Positions 11,742 to 23,302 of a stretch of 64,000 nt of DNA are shown in pieces. Position numbers and translations under genes: made by a program. Position 1 is the first letter of the stretch; each line of letters begins with the position of its first letter. This DNA comes from Oidiodendron maius Zn. Its lineage: Eukaryota; Ascomycota; Leotiomycetes; Myxotrichaceae. A model generated the notes under the pieces. It worked only from the letters and a program-made list of their open reading frames with translations. It was not told the origin of the DNA and ran no database searches. The stretch spans positions 569,552 through 633,551 of the forward strand of contig KN832883.1 of assembly GCA_000827325.1 (NCBI GenBank), written 5' to 3'.

Positions 11742-12105
11742 ATGATTCTTGCGGGCGCTGGTTTGCCGTGTATCACGAAACCTGTGATTCTGCTTTTGGG
11801 CTATTCCTGTATTGGGTTAGCTAACGAAGTTGTAACTTCCGAGGCTTGAACCTCCTCTCATCCTCTGCCAATGGCAACTTGTTGGATGAACTCATATAGA
11901 CAGACTAGCCTCTACTTCCTCCGCGGCTTTCCCTCACTACGCCATCTTGTTCCTCGCCAGAAACCAGCAACACTATCGTTCTACTTCCCAGAAGTTACCG
12001 ACACGTACTACAACCACTTCCACTATATCCCTGGACACCATTCAGCTACACCCTGGTCGTGAACCTGTCAAGTCCAAGTAGCGATTTCTCGAGAGCATCT
12101 AATAA
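11742..12105. other. Intergenic region
   Basis: Contains only a short frame (11871..12062) without recognisable features. It should hold the promoter of the small membrane-protein gene. Confidence 0.35.
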
Positions 12106-12447
12106 ATGGAAGATCACAAAAACTGCGGCGGAGAGAGCTCTAACTGTTCCAACCCGGAACTGAAGGAGCTAGTTATACAGGAAGGAACAGTTCTGGAGGG
12201 CAGGGAAGATGCGGTCGCAAATCTCCAGGGAGCAATTACAAGGAGGGCTATCCTAGTAGTAGATAAAGGTATTAGGTGCGATCTTTCTCTATTAGAAGAT
12301 CCTGAATTTCAGAAGCGGGGGCGTGAGTTCCGTTTGAGTTTTTTAAAAATGCGGGCACGCGAGTCCCGGAATAATATTATCCGGCTCACAGTTCTCTCTG
12401 CAATAGGAGTTATTTTGTTGACTTATGTAATCTATGAATTCACATAA
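12106..12447 (+). CDS. Small hypothetical protein with C-terminal membrane anchor
   Basis: An intronless 113-aa frame with an ATG start. The first 90 residues are hydrophilic and charged. The last 23 form one hydrophobic helix (IIRLTVLSAIGVILLTYVIY) followed by only three residues, the layout of a tail-anchored membrane protein. No domain is recognised. It sits between a decayed hydrolase and a membrane-protein remnant, so it may itself be a lineage-specific or decaying gene. There is no signal peptide. The case for a real gene rests on length, start codon and the coherent hydrophobic tail; it could also be chance. Confidence 0.45.
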   Translation: MEDHKNCGGESSNCSNPELKELVIQEGTVLEGREDAVANLQGAITRRAILVVDKGIRCDLSLLEDPEFQKRGREFRLSFLKMRARESRNNIIRLTVLSAIGVILLTYVIYEFT

Positions 12448-13069
12448 CATAAATCAATAAAATAAGAAATCTTCTTACAGATCTCTCGCAGTCGTTGACT
12501 CAAAAACACTCTAAGTTCTTGTGGTCCGAGAGTATTTCAAATTCTGCAACCCTTGTAATTCGGGTTCCCACTCCTCGAGACGGCGGATAATTGCAAGCAT
12601 CTCCTTGTCGTATATTTTATAATTACACTTTACAGGTAGAAAGCATTTTTCGAGAAGAAGGCACAAGGGATAAAAAGGCTATCCGAGGTAGCCTGTAAGA
12701 GCGTTCCGCCAACACACCATCCTAAGCGGCCACTTAGCTAAGAACGAGTTGCAAAAAGTAATCATAGCGTTTGCATCAGGCCCGGCCCGCAAGCGCCTGC
12801 CAAAAGCAGGCAAAGCAGCTGCTTAACTTTAATACTTTAAACATAGGGTTGGCAGTAAGTTCATAGGATATGGGCTTTAATGGCGATGGCCTCTTCATTG
12901 CTGAGGAACTTGGCCAATGTATGCTATTTAGTTGGGAAATCAGTGTGAGCTAAAGAAAGAAGCCTAGTCAATATTGGCATTTGACATTAAGCGTTGGTAT
13001 CATCATTGCCGTCAGAGCTCGCTCGCGCCTCTCTCTTTTGCCTCAGCCGTTTTCTCCAGTACCGAACCT
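12448..13069. other. Intergenic region
   Basis: No supported gene. Sequence around 12770..12830 is GC-richer with short GC repeats. Nothing else seen. Confidence 0.4.
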
Positions 13070-13378
13070 TCAAGTAGATAAGACCACACCAATAACTATG
13101 AGACTGATCTCCGCGTTTCGTTCAACGGTGTTTGGGTTCACATTGTCGCCCAAACCCTTTTCTCGACCACTGCCTATTGTCTGACCATTGCAATAAGGCC
13201 CCCATTTGATAAAGATGATAATTCCCGCAATAAGCGTGACTAATCCGAGAATAAATCCCCAGATTGATGCGCGACATACCGAAATACGTCGCGTTCCGGA
13301 AAGACCGCCAGGACCGACGCAGGCACGAGGAGCTCGGTTGAGGCTCCAACACCGTCCTTGTCGGCGATCAAGGCGGGT
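13070..13378 (-). pseudogene. Membrane-protein fragment without start codon
   Basis: A 102-codon minus-strand frame, open from stop to stop, contains ACVGPGGLSGTRRISVC, then a strong membrane helix (SIWGFILGLVTLIAGIIIF) and a polar tail. It has no ATG, so it could be a last exon or a remnant. Just upstream on the same strand other frames look protein-like (VGFPDFENGPVAGWITV; CEPALIADKDGVGAS), which suggests a multi-exon gene or a broken one spanning about 13070..13540. I could not join them with a convincing intron and do not recognise the family. Confidence 0.35.
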
Positions 13379-13870
13379 TCACAGTATGTCTCGTTATATG
13401 AGTTAATATCAACACGAATATATTACAATACTGTGATCCAGCCAGCCACTGGGCCATTTTCAAAGTCCGGAAACCCAACCTCGTCTGTATGCGTAGATTG
13501 TTACACTATGAAAATGAAGGACATACTTCTTGGGATTGAGCAATCAGCGTCGACTAGAATCTAAGTAGCACGCAATACTATAGTGGAGATTATTTAGTGC
13601 TCCACATACATTGAAAGCTTTAGTCTCCACTCGAGGGACAGGTAATAGGCTTCTAAAGTGCTAAATATTTCACCAGAGATCGCTAATAGTAATTATAGCT
13701 GCCTTTGCGATCATAGAGTTAATTGAGAAGAAGTAATGTGACTGTAAGTCTCTTGGTGCAGCAATAGATTTACTGCATATCTACTTGGTATCCCACAACC
13801 CTAGTATTCAGTTCGTCATAGAAAGTGTCTCATTGATCAGATTGCTCAGTTTACGACACTATTTACTTTA
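13379..13870. other. Region downstream of the PKS
   Basis: Holds the PKS 3' end and possibly upstream pieces of the membrane-protein remnant (frames near 13430..13540). No independent gene is supported. Confidence 0.4.
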
Positions 13871-16800
13871 TTAGTAGTGCGCTAACAGGAATAGAGATGG
13901 GAAATTGTTCGAGCATACATTTGGCAAATTCAACACACTGAAGTGATGACCTGGAGTGAATTTGACATCAAAATCTCCGTCTGGAAGCAGCTTCTGCCAC
14001 CCGTCCGCATCGAGACACATAACGTTCGGACGCTGCAGAAGCCACTCTGTCAAGCCAGTCATCCGCACATTATCGGGCAGCTGCTGCCTGACTGTGTCGA
14101 GGCAGGGCGGTACATTGTATGATGCCCAAATAACAGTGACGCGAATTGGCGAAACAGTTGTCCTAACCGGCACCGGGCAATAGGCATTTATTGCCTTGAT
14201 TGTGGATACAAAATGCTGCTCTAAATTTTCATTTGTGCTGTCTTTTGAGCCTAGGATGCCCTGCTGCGATAGCCAGGCTGGCAGAGCTGCTGGCATTGCC
14301 TCGTACTCCAGTGGGCTGGGAGAGTCGATGAGTAGTAGATGCCCAATCTCGGCGCCTGCTGCCAGCAGTTGACGCGCGGCCTCGAGTGCATAATATCCCC
14401 CGCAAGAATATCCGACCAGAAAGTAAGGCCCTCTTTTGTGATACTTCTGGATTTCCTCGACCCAGAGGCCCGCCATGGCCTCGATACTGAGGTTGAAGGC
14501 GCGCGGATTGCGGATGAAGGGGCTTTGCAGGGCAACAATCAGTTGGCCAGGTGCGAAATCCAGCCTTGAATAGATGGCCGGCGAACCACTGCCATCGGGA
14601 AACAGAAATATGGTTCTCGTTGCCTGAGCAGAGCGGCCTTGGAGTACGATCGATCGCTGCTGTTGATGATGCTGGTAACCGGATCCGACCTTCGCCAACG
14701 TTTCGAATCTTGGGGCTGCTGGTGAAGATCCTGTGGCGCCTATTAATTCTTCTATCGATGTGAGAGTACCTGGCTTCACCTTAATGCCAAATCGCTGTTC
14801 GAGCATAGCAGTGATCTGGATATTCATTAAAGAATCTAAGCCCAACTCTGCGAGGTCTTGTACTTCGAAGAGCTCATGCACGTCGACACCGAGCTGCTCG
14901 GCAATTATGGACTGTAGTAATGGAAGCCCATCCTCTGCCGATGCGCAGAGAGAACTAATGTTTGAGTTCACGGACTCCTCAGTGTCCGAGTTCGTAAGCA
15001 CAGACTCAGAAGCGGGAGACGCCAAAGCTTGGAATTCAGTTGTTAAGTGCTTGTTCAGCCTCTGCGCTGTAGTGTGTGTCAAGAACATATGGCTGTCAAA
15101 TTCAAGACTTAGCTTCTCTTTCACAGCGGCTGCAATCTGCAATGAAAGAAGAGAGTCAATCCCTATCTCTACGAAATTATTAATCTCGTAGATCTCTTGC
15201 GTCGTGATCCCAACTTGCTCTGCAATTATCTCGAACACTTGGCCAGTAAGTCTGTCGAGTGGCGTCTGGATACACTTCCCGCCCTGAAGCATTTGTGCTA
15301 ACATAGCCTCGTGTGCAGCAGGGTGCTTCTTGAGCGCCACTTTTGGGTGAATGAGTACGTTCTCCTCACAAGAGATTGTGGGCGGTATGATGATATTTAG
15401 CAACGCAAGGGGAACTTTTTGAAATTTTAGATCGTTAATGAAAGCCACAATCCTATCCCCTTGCAATACTGATACATCACCAGCCACTGATTTTTCACCC
15501 GCCCAGTGCATCTTAACATGGACATGGTAGGGGACGCTGGGATCAATCGTGCGTGCGAGTCGCATTGACTTCCACCCTCCAGAGATGTAGATGGCGTCAC
15601 GTGTATCGACAGCATCATTCGCATTCATGACAAAGCCTGCAAGATGAACTAGGGCGTCAATCCAGAAAGGGCTGCAGAAGTAATTGCCTCCTTCTGTCCC
15701 ACGGTAGAGGTTCAACAAAGCTGTGGCTTCGAGATCCTCTCCACATATGAGAACCTCTTGCATTGCCTGGTATTTGGTGTTGTAATCGACGCAGGTAGAG
15801 AACAGCCGGTACACCATTCCACGAAGCAGCTTCGAAGTGTTTCCTGCTGAGACGCCCAGCACAAGTTCTTTAATTCGGTGTTCGATCAGATATGAGAGTT
15901 TCGACCACTTGTATTCCCAAACTTCCGCATCGCCGTAGAGAACAGTACACTTGGCGCTCCATTTTGTCTCGTCCCTTTCGGAGTCGTGGCGCCCGAAGCT
16001 TATTTCGATTTGGCACGTGTTGAGATTGGCTGAGACCAGCATACGCAGCAATCTCGACTCAGTAGGCCGAGCATGTGGCATTGTAATAGGATGCGTGATG
16101 GTCATGTCAGAGATCTCCATTCCGTTACCGCTACAGCGCAGATTATAATTGTCGCGAATATAGCGCGCAATGGTGAAGGCCATATCGCCGTATAATGAGG
16201 CTGGAACGAGCCCAGACCCGTTTACAGAATGACCTGCTATCGCAGCATGAAGGTCTGGGTCTGACATATTGCTCTCGAATAGCATGCTATGCTGGCTATC
16301 ACCGACAGAATTCTTCCAGACGAGCTTCTGCACTGTCGTGGTTCCTGGGCCGCTTTCTAGTGAATCGATTTCTCTGTTCTTTACCAATTGCCTTTTTATC
16401 CAGTAGTTCTTTTCTTCGAAACAGTAACTTGGAAGAACAAGTAATCTTTGGCACGACTCGTAGTCGCGATGATACCGTGACCAGTCACTGTCCACGCCGA
16501 GAGAAGACAGCGTTGATACGGCCTTTGCCATAGAGCGTAAACTTTCTTCTTGCCTCCGGAGAGTTGGTACTACCTTCACCTTAGGTCCCAGTATGGATTT
16601 AACCATATTTATGCACAGCGGATGGGGACCAATTTCTACCCAAACGGTGCTAGCATCAATGTGACCCCGAGCATTTGCTGTGTAGATTGAGCCGGCAAAG
16701 TCCACGGTTTCCCTGGTTTGCCTCCGGAGGTACCCTGGACTAATGACTCCGATATCATCGATTGTATCATTGAGAAGAGTTGATATCAATGGAATACGTG

Positions 16801-19800
16801 GCTTCTCAAAATTGACCCCGTTGGCAATTGTCTCGAATTCGTCTAGGATGGGATCAACTTGGGAAGAGTGGAATGCATATGGAATATCAAGGACAGTGCA
16901 CTTAAATCCACAAGACCTCAGTTTCTCTCTAGCTTTGGACATATCCGTGGCCGGTCCACTCAACACTGTATCGCTCGGGCCATTAATGCAAGCAATTTCG
17001 GCGGGGTAAAGAAGTGTGTCGAGTATAGTTTCTGCACTGGCCTTGATGGCCAGCATACTGTGGCTGCTAGCTTGGAGTTTCTTCTCCAGCAGCTCAGAAC
17101 GTTTCCCGACGAGGTAAATAGCATCTGACGGAGCTAAGATCCCACTAGCACACCTGTGTATAGTTAGCCAAATCAATACTGGAGCCCATTGCCCTATCCA
17201 TTATAGCCGGGGAAAGGAGTAACATGAACCTATGAGACTATCATAATGTGGAGTAGTGCCCGAAATGATACTTACAAAGCGCCGTATTCGCCAAGACTAT
17301 GACCAATAACCAGGTCAGCTCGTACTCCCAGCGAGGCCAGAAATTGGAACAAGCCGATTTGGACAGCCAAGATCGAGATGTGTAGTTGCACGAGCCGCAG
17401 AGGCGTGCCTTCATCTGCTGTTCCATCCACAATGGGTAAAAATGATGGAAATCCATGATCGAGTGCGACCTTGTTTAACCTCCGTATACTGGTTCTAAAT
17501 GAAGAATATGATCTGTACAACCCTTTACCAAGCGACGTATAAAATGTCCCTTGTCCAGTAAATGCAAAGATAACATTCGAAACTTTGTCTGGAGCCTTAA
17601 AATCCCCAAGCTGGATAGCAGTTTCCAGGCCGGCCTTTAACTCAGGAACAGTAGAACATACGAGCGAAATCCGGTGCCGATATTGGATACGTCGCGCGGT
17701 AGTTGTGTAGGATAGGTCGGATAGTGAGACATTTGGATTCGATTCCAGGTATTCAAGCATACTTTGCGAGTTTCCTCGCAAAGAACTAAATGTTTTCGCC
17801 GTGATATTAATGACATGATCCGACCGATCATCCTTTATGATCTGGTTTGCCTTGGGCCGCGCAGGGGGTTCTTCGACGATCACTGCAGTATTCCCTCCCG
17901 CTGCTCCGAAGTTGTTCACAAGAATTCGACGCTTGCTTCCGACAATCTCTTTTGTTGGTAAAGTCGTCTTTCTCATCGGTATGCGTACATTGCGCTCCGA
18001 AAGGTTTATGAAATTTCGATTAAGCCGACTTTTGACCCCAATATGCGGTGGTAAGGATCCTTCGCGGAGGACCAGTAAAGCCTTTATCAGCGAAGTAACT
18101 CCGGATGCAGCCTCTCCGTGGCCTATATTTGCCTTGACTGCATTTAGCCATAGCGGCGAATCTTCAGGGCGGCGTGGAGAAGCAGGAGCGAAGATGGAGG
18201 TAACAGACTCCATCTCGCAAGCGTCTCCTGCCTGCGTCCCAGTGCCGTGCATTTCCACATAATCGATATCAAAGGGTTGAATACCAGCAAGATCGAGAAC
18301 GTGTTTGTATAAACTCTTTTGGGTCAGGTCATGCGGCTGAGTAATTGATACTGCATCAGCTGAATAGTTAGTAGCTGCGGAGAGTATAACGCCCAAGACG
18401 TTATCATTATCAGCCTCTGCGGCATCGAGCCGCTTTATTACCACTGAAGCCACCGCATCTGCCCTGCAATAGCCATCCGCATTGTCATCAAAAGTTTTGC
18501 AGCCTCCAGTTGGTGAGAGAAAGTGGCCTGCGCTCAGGCCGACGTAATTATCGGGGCTAGCCAATATGTTTGCACCACCAGCAATTGCCATATCGCATTC
18601 GCCATTCCATATAGCACTGCACGCCGCATTCAAGGCAACAGAGCTTGATGAGCAAGCAGTGTCAATGCTGGTCGCTGGACCGCCGAACTTAAAGAAACGA
18701 TTGAGTCGACCCTATAGCACGATCAGTGTCTTGAGCCCAAATAAACGGAGTAATTTAACCTAGAACATACTGGACCAAATGCCCTCAAGCTTCCAGGGAT
18801 GAAATAAGAACCGATATCTGCTGGCATATTTTGTTCCTTGTATTCGTCCACTGTCTGACCGTAGAAAGTGCCAACCCTTCCCAGCTGCGTCGAAGCAGTG
18901 CGATTCGGCACAAATCCCGCCATCTCTAGAGCCTCATAGGCTGTGGTGAGTAGAATTCTTTGACCAGGCTCCGTTTGCAAGGCTTCTGTGGGGGACATAT
19001 TGAAAAATCTGGAGTCAAACATTCCCGGTGAGTCGATGAAACAGCCGTACGCGGGTTGAGATAGATCAGTCTCTGGATCAAAGCGATACTTGGGAATCTA
19101 TCCGCAGTTAGACAAATACAAGAGGTCATTTATCCACGGTGTAACATACCTTTTCATGACAGTCTCGGCCTTCCATAAGCAGTTGCCATAAATCATTGTG
19201 ATTGTTCGCACCCGGAAATCTACCAGCCATGCCAACAATTGCAAGCGGCGTTCTAGCTGGTTTGGTTTGCGTATAGATGCCTTTCCAAAAATTATTATCT
19301 ACCTTGACTTTACATGTGCTGTCCTTATTCAAATATAAGGCTAGGCTCTCCAAGGTTGACACGACCCCAAATGGTCGGAGGTTCCACAGGGGCCATTGAG
19401 AACCCGATAGCACTCTGTGACAGCCTTGACACATTAACTCCCAGTCGACAGGCTGAATTAGAATATGCTCTAGGACCTCTTTCAATAACGCCAACCTACT
19501 TGGTACTTTGCATAAAGACCCATTACTCCCGTTGATTAGTGTGCAGCATTCTGAGTCAAAGTCCGAATCGCCATAAATGCCACAAGTCTCGGGCACATCC
19601 AGAATCTCATCGATGGTCTCTGAAGAGAATAGATGCCCCGCATGAAATGGCACTTTTATCGGCAATTCGTAAAGCTTCACTTTAGGGCGTTTTGAGATCA
19701 GCTTCTGAGTCACCTGTTTAAGTGAAGCGGGTGGTCCACTCAAAGTCACCCTATGTGGACCGTACGCGCTTATGTATGTTTGACTGCGCCTAGGCAAGCC

Positions 19801-20491
19801 CTAAGATATATCAACTCTGTTACAAAACGAGGGTGGGAGCAACCCACGATCTCTTTATGGATATTGTCAAGAAAATCTTGTTCGGAGGCTTTATTGTCTC
19901 GCGATATGGTAATAGACCATTTCTGTCTTGGTGAAACTGGTCGTTCCAGCTCCCGAGAAACCCTGTCTGCCATGATACCTGTTCTGAAGGCGACACGAAC
20001 GGATTCCACCGCCAACGGAAGGAGTTGGGTAAGGCTGCTGGCAAGACTAACTGCTGCTGCAGATAGTTCCCCAAGACAAACACCAATAATGATGTTTTCT
20101 GACGCAGTGGGGTAAGGCTCAGAATGATCTTGCTCATATGCTCTGTATATGTAATTAGAATGTTTCAATGTCGCTCTCCACTTCATTCCAGAGAAACTTA
20201 CGCTATGAAAGATCCAAGCTGCAGTGTAACGATTTCGGCTGCTTGCAGCGCCGGATGGATGTCACCGTCATCTTGAGAGTGTCTGAAGAGCGAATAGATG
20301 TCATCTAATCCTGGGAACTCCGATCTCTCGAGCAGTGATAGTTTCAAACACTCGTCCCGGAGCGTCTTGTGTACGTTGTGGATGAATTTGGACTGTACAG
20401 AACCCTCATTGATGGTCAAAAGGAAAGCTTTTAATTCAATAGCGATATCCTTGGAAGCATCCCCAAAGAAGATTATCGATCTCGAACCCAT
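13871..20491 (-). CDS. Non-reducing polyketide synthase, SAT-KS-AT-PT-ACP-ACP-TE
   Basis: Iterative type I PKS that builds an aromatic polyketide from malonyl-CoA. Six minus-strand exons close in phase to 2093 aa: 20202..20491, 19848..20142, 19150..19800, 18771..19097, 17276..18711 and 13871..17153. The start is placed at [11 protein letters not shown], the usual SAT start. Domains: SAT (1-350; GVCLG with Cys119 and PFHAGHLF), KS (380-800; DTACSSS with Cys541, [16 protein letters not shown]), AT (910-1220; GHSLGEY with Ser993), PT (1280-1590; His1308, Asp1499), two ACPs (Ser1667, Ser1774) and TE (1845-2090; GYSCGG Ser1916, PGHH at about 2069). All catalytic residues I looked for are present. 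There is no methyltransferase or reductive domain. The last intron is long (122 bp). A thioesterase end points to release by hydrolysis, lactonisation or Claisen cyclisation. Product unknown. Confidence 0.96.
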
Positions 20492-22038
20492 CGTCAAGGA
20501 GATGCTTCGTATAGCAGGCCAATCTAGCTCGACGTTGTACACCAAATAATTGCAAGGTTAAAAGGATTTTTCAGTCCCGCCGAATGTTAGAGTTCTCCTA
20601 CTACCTGTAGCACCTATATGGCTGGCGTTGATACCATGCATGACTTTTCTGGGGCCTGGGTAACGCACAGGTCACTGTACCTTTTCACACAAGGCCGAAT
20701 CAATCAATCCGATGCCATCCCTCCAAGTCGTGGGGGGCACGTCTAGTAGTTCTCTTTTGATACAAATCACATTGCGGTTTGAACTGGATGGGTGGAATAG
20801 AGTGGTAGACGACGCACGATTAGGGGGTCGGCAAATAGGAAGGCGTCGCCATTGATTCCTGGATATCAAAGCGACTGTGCCTCTCGTAGATAGCCCTGAT
20901 CAAACGCCACGTCTGTGCAGGAGTCTAATATCCGACGCATACTCGAATTTGAGTGGCGTGAACCACGGTGCCTGGACGAAACATGTTGTTTCGGTTTCGT
21001 ATCATCTGATTTAGAGTGCTGAACTTACAAAGGTCCGGGGGCTCAGCATGGTCGTCGTAACATATTTCAGGGATACTTCGGCTTAGGCTTAGTGTCGGCC
21101 ACTCCCCAGTCGCAAGTTGTCCCCTGATATCTCCTGAAATTAATGTGCTGTACCTGAATATCACCACTTTTGAACCATAATTCCTAACTAGGAAAAGTAA
21201 AATGGCGCAGATAGCGGAAGCATCGATAGGATTATAGTATGCCTCGCGCTAGTGAGAGCAATCTAAGCCACTTGAAGCTACACATAATCCGAGACTACGA
21301 GCCGAAAGCATTAGTGTCGGGATAAGGAGAGCTGAACAGCCCGAATATAAATAGCTCGCTGAATGACCCGAAATAAATAAAAACGTGGTCAAAAACCGGC
21401 CTGATCAAGGAATCCCACGCGCGACCGGAAAAGAACATTGCCATGTACAACCCCTCTTTCGAGGATTGGGACATGTTGGAAAGTCATTCCCGGCATCGTG
21501 CAGATCTTGTGTCTCACAGGGGTGGCAACCGGGGATGCTCGACAACACCCCCGCCGTAAAGAAGAGGATGGTAACCATCAACGGTAATATAAATAAGGTT
21601 CACGTCTAGTACAGGTGCTTTCTGAAAAGGGAAGTAGTTTGTCGGCTCCACACTAGGTGTCGTGATATCCCTGGCACCCATATTAGAGTACCCAATCGAA
21701 CCGTAAGAGACCCGTGTTTGAGTTGCAAGTGAGGCAATTTAGAGATTTAGTTATACGGATCTTGCAATGGCATAATATACGGAATTAACTTTAGCACTTG
21801 GCTAGCATCACTACCACGTGACTCGGCGTTCTTGCTCAATTCAGAACTGTAAGCAATTTCCATTTACATGGGGTACATCTTTAGAAATATACGGAGAGCT
21901 CAAAAGTATAGTGGGTGTGCATCCTGACAACTAATAGGGGTATTGCTATCTCGTATACGCGCAAAATATTGGCCTCCATATATCAGACATCTGATATTCA
22001 TTTTTTTTATTAGCCATCGTTCCTATCTTTAGGCGGTC
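20492..22038. other. PKS upstream region with unrecognised minus-strand fragments
   Basis: Contains the PKS promoter. Minus-strand frames at 20672..20869 and 20925..21167 look partly protein-like. One has a strong GTAAGT donor near 21028 that could splice to TPAQTWRLIRAIYERHSRF, but the joined sequence soon hits a stop and I recognise no family. It may be a remnant of a gene once adjacent to the PKS. Confidence 0.35.
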
Positions 22039-22748
22039 ATGTGTTCTACGACTACCGCGTTCCCTAGTACGCAGCCGGCGCTGCGGATGAAGGTATGCTC
22101 TAATTTTACATGCTCATTCGGCTTCTCTAATGCTACCCCCCAGGTCGAGCTCACTGGCACTCACAGCGTTGGTGCGTTCTCATCACAGAATCCGTTCGCA
22201 CCCATAGAAACTAACTCCTTGAGCAGGAACGGTACACAGTGGTGCTAATCTGATAATTGCTGTAATGTAGCCCTAGCTTGTTGTAGAACCTGACAGTGTG
22301 CCTACTGGTTTCGCTGGATGGACTAACTGACTGCTCATAGACTTTTGGAAATGGGACTCTTGAGACAGTCCCGGGGTTCGAGCCCAAATTCACGATGAGT
22401 ATTCCTACCGGAGCTGACTGGCTGTATGTCGACCATGCGAAGAAATTCGCGCGGTCCAATATACGTGCGGTAGCACTTGACGATGAAGGAATTGCGATCT
22501 CTATGTCAGCCACCGCGATCTCCACCCTGAACGAAGAGCTAGGGGCTTTGCTGGCAGGGGACCCGAACGCCAAATCTATGTCTTTTGGGCAGACAGTTGA
22601 GACTCTCCACTTCGAGATCGGGAACAAAAAGTATAAGTTCCTAGAACAAAGTCCGTGGGTGGTCAGCATGCGGTTCACTGTTGATGGACCGACGGTCGGA
22701 GCAGAATTTGCCATTGCAAGATTGCTCTCGGGTTCTGGAGCTTTGTAA
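22039..22748 (+). CDS. DUF3237-like protein (middle splice junction unresolved)
   Basis: The last exon, from 22341 after the branch/acceptor CTGACTGCTCATAG, encodes FGNGTLETVPGFEPKF, PTGADWLYVDHAKKFARSNI and a C-terminal barrel strand pattern typical of DUF3237, a small beta-barrel family of unknown function common near fungal metabolite genes. The first exon (22039..22092) splices cleanly to VELTGTHSVGAF at 22144. However, no donor in exon two (open until the TAA at 22246) joins the third exon in the correct phase with a GT-AG intron. Either a base is missing, the gene is decaying, or the intron is non-canonical. It lies 1.5 kb upstream of the PKS and in divergent orientation to it. Confidence 0.6.
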
Positions 22749-23302
22749 TGGCTTGGCAGGATCCCTAGGTATGCGTAGTATCTTACCACGGAAATTTGAA
22801 ATATATGGCTATCCTCTTCCTCCGTCCATTGCTGCACCTCTCGTGTGAAATTGCAAAGTCCAGACAAGACAGCACTCGAACGTCGTAGATTCGAACTCAT
22901 AATACTAAATTATTATACAAAAATAGCTAGATTTGGACTACTTAAATAACTGGATCAACTTAATAAGAATGTCTTCTCTATACAATTTTCCGCATGTATA
23001 AAGGAGATAAATAAATAAGCGTCATTGCACGCTGCTGTCTAGTATACACCCCCCATTCACTTACTTTGTATCGTGTCAATTGCGCAGCAAAAGCGTTCTA
23101 ATTAATAGAGGTTTAGTATGACTAAAGTAGCCTGTGAGTAGTTTAGATACACTAGATTAAGCAGTCACCACATTGCATGCAGCCAGGACATCTCGGCAAA
23201 GTGTGGATAATATTCATCAAAATACGACATAGTGAAAGCGGACTACAATACACGAAGAACCTCCAATATTAATCCCTAGATTTGCAAACAGGTGCTCTAT
23301 GG
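22749..23302. other. Convergent intergenic region
   Basis: AT-rich and without supported features. A T-arm-like GATTCGAACTC near 22890 is not part of a foldable tRNA. Confidence 0.45.

Noticed and set aside
22370-22395. GGTTCGAGCCC as a tRNA T-arm
   Set aside because: It lies inside the DUF3237 reading frame and no acceptor stem or anticodon arm can be folded around it.
22211-22900. A 229-codon minus-strand frame opposite the DUF3237 gene
   Set aside because: It is antisense to the recognisable DUF3237 exon and has no domain of its own; most likely a shadow frame.
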